Made by a program: the position numbers and the translations under genes | From: an uncultured Oscillospiraceae bacterium | GTDB lineage: Bacteria > Bacillota_A > Clostridia > Oscillospirales > Oscillospiraceae | Assembly: GCA_900757695.1 (NCBI GenBank) | Contig: CAAEOU010000140.1 | Location: forward strand, 1-7,835 | Direction: 5' to 3' | Length of the DNA stretch: 7,835 bases | The notes under the pieces: generated by a model | The model's database searches: none | The model's input: the letters and a program-made list of their open reading frames with translations, nothing else | What the model was told of the DNA's origin: nothing | Part shown: positions 1-6,979 of the stretch, in pieces | Numbering within the stretch: the stretch's first letter is position 1 | How the letters are laid out: each line of letters begins with the position of its first letter

Positions 1-1
1 A

Positions 2-3000
2 TACTATATCACCGATGACGGCCGCCTGATTCTCGCCTCTGAGGTAGGCGTACTGGACATCCCCAACGAGAAGATCGTAAAAAAGGCCCGGCTGACCCCC
101 GGCAAAATGCTGCTGGTAGACACCGTAAAGGGGCAGGTGGTCGAGGACGATCAGCTGAAGGAGCACTATGCCAATGCCGCCACCTACGGCCAGTGGCTGG
201 ACAATCAGCTGGTATATCTGGCGGATCTGCCTATCCCCAACCACGCCGTGCCCAAGTATTCCCCCTATGAGCGGGCCAGAATGATGAAGGCCTTCGGCTA
301 TACCTATGAGGATCTGAAGCTCTCCATTGCCCCCATGGCCCTGACGGGCTCCGAGCAGCCCACGGCTATGGGCATCGATGCGCCGCTGGCCTGTCTTTCT
401 GACAAGCATCAGCCCCTGTTTAACTACTTCAAGCAGCATTTCGCTCAGGTCACCAACCCGCCCATCGACTCCATCCGGGAGGAAGTGGTCACCGCCACCA
501 ACGTCTATGTGGGCACTGACGGCAATCTGCTCAGCGAAAAGGAAGAGAATTGCCACGTTCTGCGGATCAACAATCCCATTCTCACCAATATCGATATGCT
601 GAAGATCCGCAATATGAAGAAGCCCGGCTTTAAGGTTCACACGGTCTCTATTCTCTGCTATAAAAACACCAGCTTTGAAAAGGCACTGGATCAGCTCTGC
701 AACTCCGTGGATCGAGCCTACCGGGAGGGCTACAATATTATCATTCTTTCCGACCGCGGTGTTGATGAAAACCATGTGGCCATCCCATCGCTGCTGGCGG
801 TATCCGCTGTTGCAAAGCACTGCGTCCGCACCAAAAAGCGCACGGCACTGGGCCTGATTCTCGAGACTGCCGAGCCCCGGGAAGTGCATCATTTCGCTAC
901 GCTGCTGGGCTATGGCGCTTCCGCTGTCAACCCCTATCTGGCGCTGGAAAGCATTCAGGGCATGATTGAGGACGGTCTTCTGGACAAGGATTACTATGCA
1001 GCAGAGAAGGACTATACCAGCGCCATTCTCCACGGCATTGTCAAGATCGCCTCGAAAATGGGTGTTTCCACCATTCAGTCCTATCAGGGCAGCCAGATTT
1101 TTGAGGCCATCGGCATCAGTCAGGAGGTCATTGACCACTACTTTACCGGTACCATCAGCCGTGTGGGCGGTGTGGGCCTCAAGGAAATTCAGGCGGACGT
1201 CCATGCCCTTCACGACAAGGCATTTGACCCGCTGGAGCTCTATACCGATGAATCGGTAGAATCCGTGGGCCTGCACAAATACCGGGCAGGGAAGGAGCGG
1301 CACCTGTACAGCCCCATGGTGATCCATCTGCTCCAGCGCTCGGCCATGACCGGCGACTACGAAAAATATAAGGAATATGCCAAGCTGGTCAACGACCCGG
1401 GCAACATTGTAAATCTCCGTGGAGCCATGGAGATTCGCTTCCCGGAGGGTGCCGAGATTCCCATTGACGAGGTAGAGAGTGTAGAGAGCATCGTAAAGCG
1501 CTTCCAGACCGGCGCCATGAGCTTTGGTTCCCTTTCGCAGGAGGCCCACGAATGCATGGCCATTGCCATGAACTCCATTGGAGCCAAGTCCAACACCGGC
1601 GAGGGCGGCGAGCTGGCCTCCCGGTATACCATTGGCCCGGACGGGCTCAACAAAAATTCTGCCGTCAAGCAGGTGGCCTCCGCCCGCTTCGGCGTGGACT
1701 CCAAGTATCTGGTCTCCGCCAAAGATATCCAGATCAAGATGGCCCAGGGTGCAAAGCCCGGCGAGGGCGGCAACCTGCCCGGCAAGAAGGTCTATCCATG
1801 GGTAGCAAAGACCCGTTATTCTACACCGGGTGTCTCTCTGATCTCCCCGCCGCCTCATCACGATATTTACTCCCTTGAGGATCTGGCACAGCTGATCTAT
1901 GACCTCAAAAATGCCAACCGGGACGCAAGAATTTCTGTGAAGCTGGTATCCGAGGCCGGTGTGGGCACCGTTGCCGCAGGCGTTGCCAAGGCGGGGGCGC
2001 AGCTGATCCTGATCTCTGGCTTTGACGGCGGCACCGGCGCGGCCCCCAAGACCTCCGTACAGAACGCGGGCCTGCCTTGGGAACTGGGCGTTGCCGAGAC
2101 CCATCAGACTCTGATCATGAACGGCTTGCGGAGCCGGGTCATCGTGGAGGCCGACGGCAAGATCATGACTGGCCGGGATGTGGCCATTGCCTGTATGCTG
2201 GGCGCAGATGAATTTGGCTTCGGCACTACGGCGCTGGTTTGCATGGGCTGCATCATGATGCGGGTCTGCAACAAGGATACCTGTCCCATGGGCATTGCCA
2301 CCCAGAATCCGGAGCTGCGGAAGCGGTTTATCGGGAAACCCGAATACATTGTAAACTTCATGCACTTTGTGGCCCAGGAGCTTCGGGAGATCATGGCAAA
2401 GCTGGGCATCCGCACCGTCTCCGAGCTGGTGGGACGCAGTGACTTCCTGAAAGTACGGGATGATTTGGGCGATTCCAGAGCGTCCCTGCTGGATCTCCAT
2501 CAGATTCTGGACAACCCCTATGTAGAGGAGCGTCAGGGCAACACCTATGATCCCGCCGACCAGTTTGACTTCAAGCTGGAGGATACGCTGGACATGAAGG
2601 TGCTGCTGAAGGAGTTCAAAAAGAATCTGAAGACCGGTGCAAAAAAACAGGTGAGCCTGAAGGTCTCCAGCACAGACCGTTCCTTGGGTACCATTCTGGG
2701 CAGCGAGATCACCAAGAGCTTTGGAGAAAGTCTGCCGGAGGATACCTTTACGGTGAACTGCACCGGCGGCGGCGGTCAGAGCTTCGGCGCATTTGTCCCC
2801 AAGGGTCTGACCCTCCGGCTGGAAGGCGACAGCAACGACTACTTCGGCAAGGGCCTGTCCGGCGGCAAGCTGATCCTCTATCCGCCGAAAAACAGTGTCT
2901 TCAAGGCCGATGAAAATATCATCGTGGGCAACGTCGCCCTCTACGGTGCCACCTCCGGCAAGGCCTTTATCGCCGGTGTCGCCGGTGAGCGCTTCGCCGT

Positions 3001-3442
3001 CCGTAACTCCGGCGTCTACGCCGTGGTAGAGGGCGTAGGCGATCACGGCTGTGAATATATGACCGGCGGCCGTGTAGTGGTGCTGGGCGGCACCGGCAAA
3101 AACTTTGCGGCCGGCATGTCCGGCGGCATCGCCTATGTGCTGGACGAAAACGCCGACCTGTATCTCCGGGCCAACAAGGGCATTGTGGCTTTGGAATCCG
3201 TATCCGGCAAGGCCGATGTGATGGAGCTCAAGGCCATGATCACCGAGCATGTGGAGGCCACCGGCAGCATAAAGGGCAGGGAAGTACTGGAGCATTTCTC
3301 CGAATACCTGCCTAAGTTCAAGAAGGTCATTCCCAACGACTATAAGATGATGCAAAACATGATCGTCCGCATGGAAGAGCGGGGCTTCAACAGCGAAGAG
3401 GCCCAGATCGAAGCATTCTATGCAGCCACCAAGAACGCCTGA
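2..3442 (+). CDS. gltB: Glutamate synthase (NADPH) large subunit, 5'-truncated by window edge
   Basis: Large (alpha) subunit of bacterial glutamate synthase. It hydrolyses glutamine and adds the released ammonia to 2-oxoglutarate at an FMN site, giving glutamate in the cytoplasm. The reading frame is open from base 2, so the first internal ATG (base 107) is not the start. The 1146 residues present compare with about 1500 in the family, so most of the N-terminal class II glutamine amidotransferase domain lies upstream. Local numbering: the end of the amidotransferase domain (LTPGKMLLVD, about 30-40), the central domain (about 100-400), the FMN/2-oxoglutarate domain (about 470-870, with GAMSFGSLSQ from 504 and ISGFDGGTGAAPKTS), and the C-terminal GxGxG beta-helix domain (about 880-1146). 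C750, C756 and C761 form the CxxxxxCxxxxC 3Fe-4S motif. No frameshift or missing key residue is seen. It is co-transcribed with gltD. Family assignment is very secure. Confidence 0.97.
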   Translation, partial: YYITDDGRLILASEVGVLDIPNEKIVKKARLTPGKMLLVDTVKGQVVEDDQLKEHYANAATYGQWLDNQLVYLADLPIPNHAVPKYSPYERARMMKAFGYTYEDLKLSIAPMALTGSEQPTAMGIDAPLACLSDKHQPLFNYFKQHFAQVTNPPIDSIREEVVTATNVYVGTDGNLLSEKEENCHVLRINNPILTNIDMLKIRNMKKPGFKVHTVSILCYKNTSFEKALDQLCNSVDRAYREGYNIIILSDRGVDENHVAIPSLLAVSAVAKHCVRTKKRTALGLILETAEPREVHHFATLLGYGASAVNPYLALESIQGMIEDGLLDKDYYAAEKDYTSAILHGIVKIASKMGVSTIQSYQGSQIFEAIGISQEVIDHYFTGTISRVGGVGLKEIQADVHALHDKAFDPLELYTDESVESVGLHKYRAGKERHLYSPMVIHLLQRSAMTGDYEKYKEYAKLVNDPGNIVNLRGAMEIRFPEGAEIPIDEVESVESIVKRFQTGAMSFGSLSQEAHECMAIAMNSIGAKSNTGEGGELASRYTIGPDGLNKNSAVKQVASARFGVDSKYLVSAKDIQIKMAQGAKPGEGGNLPGKKVYPWVAKTRYSTPGVSLISPPPHHDIYSLEDLAQLIYDLKNANRDARISVKLVSEAGVGTVAAGVAKAGAQLILISGFDGGTGAAPKTSVQNAGLPWELGVAETHQTLIMNGLRSRVIVEADGKIMTGRDVAIACMLGADEFGFGTTALVCMGCIMMRVCNKDTCPMGIATQNPELRKRFIGKPEYIVNFMHFVAQELREIMAKLGIRTVSELVGRSDFLKVRDDLGDSRASLLDLHQILDNPYVEERQGNTYDPADQFDFKLEDTLDMKVLLKEFKKNLKTGAKKQVSLKVSSTDRSLGTILGSEITKSFGESLPEDTFTVNCTGGGGQSFGAFVPKGLTLRLEGDSNDYFGKGLSGGKLILYPPKNSVFKADENIIVGNVALYGATSGKAFIAGVAGERFAVRNSGVYAVVEGVGDHGCEYMTGGRVVVLGGTGKNFAAGMSGGIAYVLDENADLYLRANKGIVALESVSGKADVMELKAMITEHVEATGSIKGREVLEHFSEYLPKFKKVIPNDYKMMQNMIVRMEERGFNSEEAQIEAFYAATKNA

Positions 3443-3447
3443 GGAGG
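3442..3447 (+). promoter_or_regulatory. Ribosome binding site of gltD
   Basis: AGGAGG, sharing its first A with the gltB stop codon, stands 8 nt before ATG 3456. It decides the gltD start: an in-frame ATG at 3420 lies inside gltB, lacks a comparable site, and would add 12 residues unlike GltD. The tight spacing suggests translational coupling with gltB. Confidence 0.85.
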
Positions 3448-3455
3448 GATTACAG

Positions 3456-4928
3456 ATGGGAAAACCCACAGGATTTATGGATTATCAGCGACAGGACTGC
3501 CATGTGATCCCCCCGGAGGAGCGCATTGGAAACTGGAAGGAATTTAAGCCCCTTCTGAGCCGGGAGGAGCAGCAGCGGCAGGCGGCCCGGTGTATGGACT
3601 GCGGCGTGCCCTTCTGTCAGGCGGGCATGATGTTCGGAAACGCCGTTTCCGGCTGCCCCCTGCACAACCTGATCCCCGAGTGGAACGATCTGGTATATGA
3701 AGGCAATTGGGCGCAGGCCTACTACCGGCTTCGGATCACCAACAACTTTCCTGAGTTTACGGGCCGTGTATGCCCCTCTCCCTGTGAGAAGGCATGCTCC
3801 TGCAACTTGAACGGCGAACCGGTGACCTGTCATAACAACGAGCTGGCCATCATTGAAAACGCCTTTAACCGGGGGCTTGTAAAGCCCCGGATTCCCAAGG
3901 TCCGCACCGGCAAAAAGGTAGCCGTCATCGGCTCCGGCCCCTCGGGGCTGGCCACCGCCGATCAGCTCAACCGCCGGGGCCACAGCGTCACCGTCTACGA
4001 GCGCTTTGACCGGGCAGGCGGGCTTCTCATGTACGGCATTCCCAATATGAAGCTGGATAAATCCGTAGTGCTTCGCCGGATCCATCTCATGGAACAGGAA
4101 GGCGTCAACTTTGTGTACAATGCCAATGTGGGCGAAAATCTGGATGCACGGGAGATCCTTGACCAGTATGATGCGGTGGTGCTCTGCTGCGGCGCATCCA
4201 ATCCCCGGAATCTCAGCGCCCCGGGCCGGGACGCTCAGGGCATCTACTTTGCGGTGGACTATCTCCGTGCCAATACCAAGAGCCTGCTGGATTCCGGCCA
4301 CAGCGACGGCAGCTTCATTGATGCCAAGGGAAAGAACGTACTGGTCGTTGGTGGCGGCGACACCGGCAATGACTGTGTGGGCACCGCCATCCGGCAGGGC
4401 TGCAAGCACGTTGTCCAGTTTGAGATGATGGGAAAGCCCCCGTTGAAGCGCCTGCCCTCCAATCCGTGGCCCCAGTGGCCCAACGTTCTGAAAACCGATT
4501 ATGGTCAGGAGGAGGCCATTTATCTTCAGGGGGAGGATCCCAGAATCTACAACACCACCGTGGAGGAGTTCCAAAAGGACGAAAGCGGAAATCTCACCGG
4601 CGTTACCGCTGTGAATCTCAGCTGGGAGGGCGGCAAAATGACGAAGCTGGACACCTACCAGATGGACGTGGACATGGTGCTCATTGCTGCGGGCTTCCTT
4701 GGCTGCCAGAGCTATGTGGCCGACGCCTTTGGAGTCGCACAGACTCCAAGAACCTGCGTGGCAACGGAAAACGGAGGCCATAAGACCTCCGTGGAGAAGG
4801 TGTTCACCGCCGGAGACATGCGCCGGGGCCAGAGCCTTGTGGTCTGGGGCATCCGTGAGGGGAGAGAGGCCGCCCGGGAGGTAGACGAGTATCTCATGGG
4901 CTACTCCAATCTTGATCCCGTAGAATAA
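3456..4928 (+). CDS. gltD: Glutamate synthase (NADPH) small subunit
   Basis: Small (beta) subunit of glutamate synthase, 490 aa, the usual length. It oxidises NADPH at FAD and passes electrons through 4Fe-4S clusters to the FMN of GltB. The start MGKPTGFMDY is chosen because of the AGGAGG site 8 nt upstream. The N-terminal iron-sulfur domain has C46, C49, C54 and C67 (CMDCGVPFCQ), then C106, C110 and C114 (CPSPCEKAC). The first dinucleotide fold, for FAD, is GSGPSG at 159-164. The second, for NADPH, is GGGDTG at 299-304. The C-terminal FAD motif is TAGDMRRGQS, with G453-D454. All hallmark residues are present. It lies 13 bp behind gltB in one operon and is followed by a hairpin terminator. 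Related FAD/Fe-S subunits exist in other enzymes, but adjacency to gltB makes GltD the clear call. Confidence 0.97.
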   Translation: MGKPTGFMDYQRQDCHVIPPEERIGNWKEFKPLLSREEQQRQAARCMDCGVPFCQAGMMFGNAVSGCPLHNLIPEWNDLVYEGNWAQAYYRLRITNNFPEFTGRVCPSPCEKACSCNLNGEPVTCHNNELAIIENAFNRGLVKPRIPKVRTGKKVAVIGSGPSGLATADQLNRRGHSVTVYERFDRAGGLLMYGIPNMKLDKSVVLRRIHLMEQEGVNFVYNANVGENLDAREILDQYDAVVLCCGASNPRNLSAPGRDAQGIYFAVDYLRANTKSLLDSGHSDGSFIDAKGKNVLVVGGGDTGNDCVGTAIRQGCKHVVQFEMMGKPPLKRLPSNPWPQWPNVLKTDYGQEEAIYLQGEDPRIYNTTVEEFQKDESGNLTGVTAVNLSWEGGKMTKLDTYQMDVDMVLIAAGFLGCQSYVADAFGVAQTPRTCVATENGGHKTSVEKVFTAGDMRRGQSLVVWGIREGREAAREVDEYLMGYSNLDPVE

Positions 4929-4943
4929 CGGCGGATCCCGCCG
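4929..4943. repeat. Short GC-rich inverted repeat after gltD
   Basis: CGGCGG (4929-4934) and CCGCCG (4938-4943) pair around a 3-nt loop, starting immediately after the gltD stop codon. The run of six A that follows (4945-4950) does not make it a plus-strand intrinsic terminator. It may stabilise the mRNA 3' end. For minus-strand transcripts the A run lies between this repeat and the larger hairpin and supplies the larger hairpin's T tail. Confidence 0.5.
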
Positions 4944-4954
4944 CAAAAAACACA

Positions 4955-4998
4955 TACCGCCTGCATAGCATGACGCTGTGCAGGCGGTAATTTTCATT
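4955..4998. terminator. Bidirectional intrinsic terminator between gltD and the WYL regulator
   Basis: TACCGCCTGCA (4955-4965) pairs perfectly with TGCAGGCGGTA (4979-4989). A T-G wobble and AGC/GCT extend the stem to 15 pairs, closing a 5-nt ATGAC loop (4970-4974). On the plus strand the stem is followed by AATTTTCATTT, a usable U-rich tail for gltBD. On the minus strand it is followed by TGTGTTTTTT, a tail for the convergent regulator gene. Confidence 0.85.
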
Positions 4999-5009
4999 TC
5001 ATTGTGGAC

Positions 5010-5978
5010 TCAAAGATGATCGTCCAGCGCTCTTCGGCACATGGCCCGGTATTCCTCCTGCACCGGCTCCGGCCCAAGGATCTTGACCCGGCCGCCAAAG
5101 CTGAAGACCCAGGAAAAGAACACCGGCGATACCGCCACCTCTGCCGACAGGGTAAACAGGTGGCTCCCCTGCGGCACCAGCATGGCGCCGCTGCCGAATC
5201 GGTCTACCGCATTGTTGATCAGCTCCATGGGAAACAGCAGCCTTACCATGGTTTCCCTGCCGCCGAACATGCCAAACACCTGACGGGAATATTCCGCCAT
5301 ATTGAGATCCTTATACTGCTCCGGGCAGAGCCGGGGCGTGCCGGTGAGTTGGATGGAGGCCATCCGATCCACTCGGTAGTGGGTCTTGCCCCGATCCGCA
5401 GTATGGGCAATGAGATAGTAGTTCTCGCTGTCCCAGCAGAGGCCGTAGGGGGATGCCCGGTACTCCTTCTTCCGGGGGATGCGTCCGCCGCCGATCTGAT
5501 AGTCGAGATACCGGAAGGTGATCTCGCTGTCCTGATCGATGGCCTGATACAGGGCGTCCACATTATAATAGATGCTCTCATTTTCCGCCTTGCTGCGGCC
5601 CACCAGATGTACCTGCCGCCGGAGCTCTCCGGCATGATAGCGGCTGGTCAGTGTCCCCAGCTTTCCAATGAGCTCATAGGATTTCTTTTCGGTGATGCAC
5701 CGGGAACATTGGACGGCATCTGCCAGCAGCTTTAATTCCGCCAGCTGGAACTCCCGGGATGCCAGATAGCAGCCGCTGTGGCTTTTTACAATGTCCATGC
5801 CTTCTTCCGTGAGGATGGAGATATCCCGGTAGATGCTCTTTTTTTCCGCCGTGATCCCCCGCTGCAAAAGCTTTTGCTCCAGCTCCTGGGCGGTAAGCCG
5901 GTGGGTATCATCGGTTTCCTGGGTCAAAATCTCCTGCAACGCCAGAAGCCGTTGACGGGTTCCCTCTGTTTTCGGCAT
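5010..5978 (-). CDS. HTH/WYL-domain transcriptional regulator
   Basis: DNA-binding regulator of 322 aa, typical of the WYL (YafY/DeoR-like) family. An N-terminal winged helix-turn-helix spans about residues 5-75, with the recognition-helix region around EKKSIYRDISIL (45-56). The WYL domain spans about 135-215: the stretch from A175 to H192 carries N186-Y187-Y188-L189 in place of the W-Y-L signature, and HYRVDRM at 200-206 supplies conserved arginines. A C-terminal WCX-like domain (about 243-322) completes it. WYL domains are known to bind nucleic acid or small ligands; the ligand here is unknown. The start is set by AAGGAGG 7 nt upstream. The frame stays open a further 307 codons upstream, but that stretch is antisense to the metallophosphoesterase and does not look like protein. 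Convergent with gltD and divergent from the metallophosphoesterase gene. The upstream palindrome and repeats suggest autoregulation, which is an inference. Confidence 0.9.
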   Translation of the reverse strand: MPKTEGTRQRLLALQEILTQETDDTHRLTAQELEQKLLQRGITAEKKSIYRDISILTEEGMDIVKSHSGCYLASREFQLAELKLLADAVQCSRCITEKKSYELIGKLGTLTSRYHAGELRRQVHLVGRSKAENESIYYNVDALYQAIDQDSEITFRYLDYQIGGGRIPRKKEYRASPYGLCWDSENYYLIAHTADRGKTHYRVDRMASIQLTGTPRLCPEQYKDLNMAEYSRQVFGMFGGRETMVRLLFPMELINNAVDRFGSGAMLVPQGSHLFTLSAEVAVSPVFFSWVFSFGGRVKILGPEPVQEEYRAMCRRALDDHL

Positions 5979-5985
5979 AATAGAG

Positions 5986-5992
5986 CCTCCTT
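5986..5992 (-). promoter_or_regulatory. Ribosome binding site of the WYL regulator
   Basis: AAGGAGG on the minus strand ends 7 nt before ATG at 5978-5976. It fixes the start at MPKTEG and rules out the much longer open frame that continues upstream. Confidence 0.85.
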
Positions 5993-6021
5993 TGCTGACC
6001 GGTAACGCCGGGCTTTTCTGT

Positions 6022-6036
6022 AAGTGTATCACACTT
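6022..6036. promoter_or_regulatory. Palindrome over the WYL promoter -10 box (candidate operator)
   Basis: AAGTGT (6022-6027), a 3-bp centre ATC, and ACACTT (6031-6036) form a perfect inverted repeat. It covers the predicted -10 element of the minus-strand promoter, where a bound dimer would block transcription. Autorepression by the WYL regulator is a plausible inference, but the binding protein is not known. Confidence 0.45.
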
Positions 6037-6050
6037 TTGCGCCGGGACAA
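6023..6050 (-). promoter_or_regulatory. Candidate promoter of the WYL regulator
   Basis: On the minus strand, TTGTCC (6050-6045) is a -35 candidate. After a 16-bp spacer comes TACACT (6028-6023), preceded by TGA and so an extended -10. Transcription would begin near 6016, giving a leader of about 38 nt that contains the AAGGAGG site. The boxes match the sigma-A consensus at 4 of 6 positions each. Predicted by eye only. Confidence 0.5.
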
Positions 6051-6062
6051 AGCACTTTTGCG
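6032..6062. repeat. Two 10-bp direct repeats, 21 bp apart
   Basis: CACTTTTGCG occurs exactly at 6032-6041 and again at 6053-6062. The 21-bp offset is two helical turns, so both copies face the same side of the DNA. They flank the predicted -35 of the WYL promoter (6045-6050), and the first copy overlaps the right arm of the palindrome. The arrangement suits cooperative binding of a regulator. Confidence 0.55.
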
Positions 6063-6081
6063 GGTTTCCCGTTGGATTTTC

Positions 6082-6110
6082 TTGCTTTTCTCCGAATAAT
6101 CTGGTATATT
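6082..6110 (+). promoter_or_regulatory. Candidate promoter of the metallophosphoesterase gene
   Basis: TTGCTT (6082-6087), a 17-bp spacer, and TATATT (6105-6110) preceded by TGG form a sigma-A-type promoter with an extended -10. The predicted start near 6117 leaves a leader of about 54 nt. This is the best -10 match in the divergent intergenic region. Predicted by eye. Confidence 0.6.
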
Positions 6111-6117
6111 GTGTAAT

Positions 6118-6149
6118 GGAATGCGCTTCGCATTTTTCGCATTGATTCC
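6118..6149 (+). other. Small hairpin in the metallophosphoesterase leader
   Basis: AATGCG (6120-6125) pairs with CGCATT (6129-6134) around a 3-nt CTT loop, extended by two G-U pairs and followed by T residues, which makes a weak attenuator-like shape. A second CGCATT (6138-6143) could pair with the same left arm, so two mutually exclusive stems are possible just downstream of the predicted transcription start. The stems are short and function is uncertain. Confidence 0.3.
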
Positions 6150-6160
6150 GTTTATACCAT

Positions 6161-6167
6161 GGAGGGG
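6161..6167 (+). promoter_or_regulatory. Ribosome binding site of the metallophosphoesterase gene
   Basis: GGAGGGG precedes ATG 6171 and decides the start. An in-frame ATG at 6159 sits directly before this site, has no site of its own, and would place MEGH ahead of the core beta strand MKILVVSD. Confidence 0.8.
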
Positions 6168-6170
6168 CAC

Positions 6171-6869
6171 ATGAAGATTCTGGTGGTATCCGATATCGAG
6201 AGCAAGTTTATCTGGGATCATTTCGATCCGGAGCGGTTCCGTGATGTCAAAATGATTATTTCCTGCGGGGATCTCTCTGCCAGATACCTTTCCTTCCTTG
6301 TGACCATGATCCCATGTCCGCTGTTCTATGTGCCCGGCAATCACGACAAAAAATATGAACAGCAGCCGCCGGAGGGATGCGTGAATATCGACGGACGGAT
6401 CGTTGAATACAAGGGTGTCCGCATCATGGGCCTTGGCGGATGCAAGAGTCCGCACCCCTGCCTGTACGAGTATTCGGACGAGCAGATGTGGCGGAAGGTC
6501 CGCAAGCTGGAGCCACAGATCCGCCGATGTAAGGGCATTGACCTGTTTGTGACCCATGCTCCCGCCATTGGCCTTGGAGACGGGCCGGATCTGTTCCACG
6601 AGGGCTTCCAGTCCTTCCGGTATATTGACGATATCTATAAGCCCGCCATTCACTTCTACGGCCACCGGCATCTGGGGGAAAACCCCATGGACCGCCGGGC
6701 CATCTATCCCTATAACGAGTCCGTTATGATCAACGCCTGCGGCTATAAGCTGGTGGACTACGATCCCGGCGTTCCCATGGATCTGCCCCCCGGCACCCAT
6801 TCCGTGGTGGACATGCCAACCCCCCAGCCCCCCAGAAGGTTTCCTTTTACAGGCTTTATTCCAAAGTAA
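6171..6869 (+). CDS. Calcineurin-like metallophosphoesterase, substrate unknown
   Basis: Predicted cytoplasmic binuclear-metal phosphoesterase of 232 aa; no signal peptide or membrane segment. The motifs of the fold are in order: VVSDIES (D8), SCGDLS (D34), PGNHD (N57, H58, D59), THAP (H129) and YGHRH (H165, H167). The first motif is normally DxH, but here the third position is E10, so one metal-1 ligand is changed to glutamate; the rest of the set is intact. The C-terminal 30 residues are rich in proline (PPGT, PTPQPPRR) and probably form an unstructured tail. The start at 6171 follows GGAGGGG and gives the typical MKILVVSD opening. The gene appears monocistronic: its own promoter stands upstream and a hairpin follows the stop. 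It is divergent from the WYL regulator, which might control it. The substrate (phosphodiester, phosphoprotein or nucleotide) cannot be told from sequence. Confidence 0.88.
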   Translation: MKILVVSDIESKFIWDHFDPERFRDVKMIISCGDLSARYLSFLVTMIPCPLFYVPGNHDKKYEQQPPEGCVNIDGRIVEYKGVRIMGLGGCKSPHPCLYEYSDEQMWRKVRKLEPQIRRCKGIDLFVTHAPAIGLGDGPDLFHEGFQSFRYIDDIYKPAIHFYGHRHLGENPMDRRAIYPYNESVMINACGYKLVDYDPGVPMDLPPGTHSVVDMPTPQPPRRFPFTGFIPK

Positions 6870-6875
6870 ATTTCT

Positions 6876-6908
6876 CCGCCCTGAACGCACACGCCGCATT
6901 CAGGGCGG
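6876..6908. terminator. Hairpin after the metallophosphoesterase gene (probable terminator)
   Basis: CCGCCCTGAA (6876-6885) and TTCAGGGCGG (6899-6908) form a perfect 10-bp stem with a 13-nt loop, starting 6 bp after the stop codon. No T run follows at once; the nearest is at 6926-6931. Rho-independent termination would therefore be weak, but the hairpin still marks the end of the transcription unit and can protect the 3' end. Confidence 0.55.
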
Positions 6909-6930
6909 TAGCTGTAACTGGGAAGGTTTT

Positions 6931-6939
6931 TGCTATTAT
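6931..6939 (+). promoter_or_regulatory. Candidate extended -10 promoter upstream of the response regulator
   Basis: TGCTATTAT is a good extended -10 (TGn plus TATTAT). The -35 region is poor (CTGTAA at 6912-6917, 16-bp spacer). If used, transcription would start near 6946 and leave a leader of about 125 nt, with the PhoP-like repeats lying inside the transcribed region. Confidence 0.35.
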
Positions 6940-6979
6940 ACTGCGGGTTTCTGTTCATTTCTACGGTTTCTTTCGATAT

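Noticed and set aside
107..3442. ATG at 107 as the start of gltB
   Set aside because: The frame is open from base 2 and the residues before 107 (YYITDDGRLILASEVGVLDI and on) match the GltB amidotransferase domain, so the gene continues upstream of the window.
3450..4997. Open frame of 515 codons on the minus strand opposite gltD
   Set aside because: It is antisense to a certain gltD gene, its translation has no recognisable domain, and it crosses the terminator. Long antisense frames are expected when the sense codons are GC-rich at the third position.
5004..5735. Open frame of 243 codons on the plus strand opposite the WYL gene
   Set aside because: Its translation looks like an antisense shadow, without a ribosome binding site or known motifs, and it starts right after the gltD terminator.
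5979..6899. 307-codon upstream extension of the WYL regulator frame on the minus strand
   Set aside because: This part is antisense to the metallophosphoesterase and has no domain character. A strong AAGGAGG site and a family-typical N-terminus put the true start at 5978.
6946..6971. GGTTTCT repeated at 6946-6952 and 6965-6971
   Set aside because: A 7-bp repeat in T-rich intergenic DNA is within chance expectation and has no clear relation to a promoter element.
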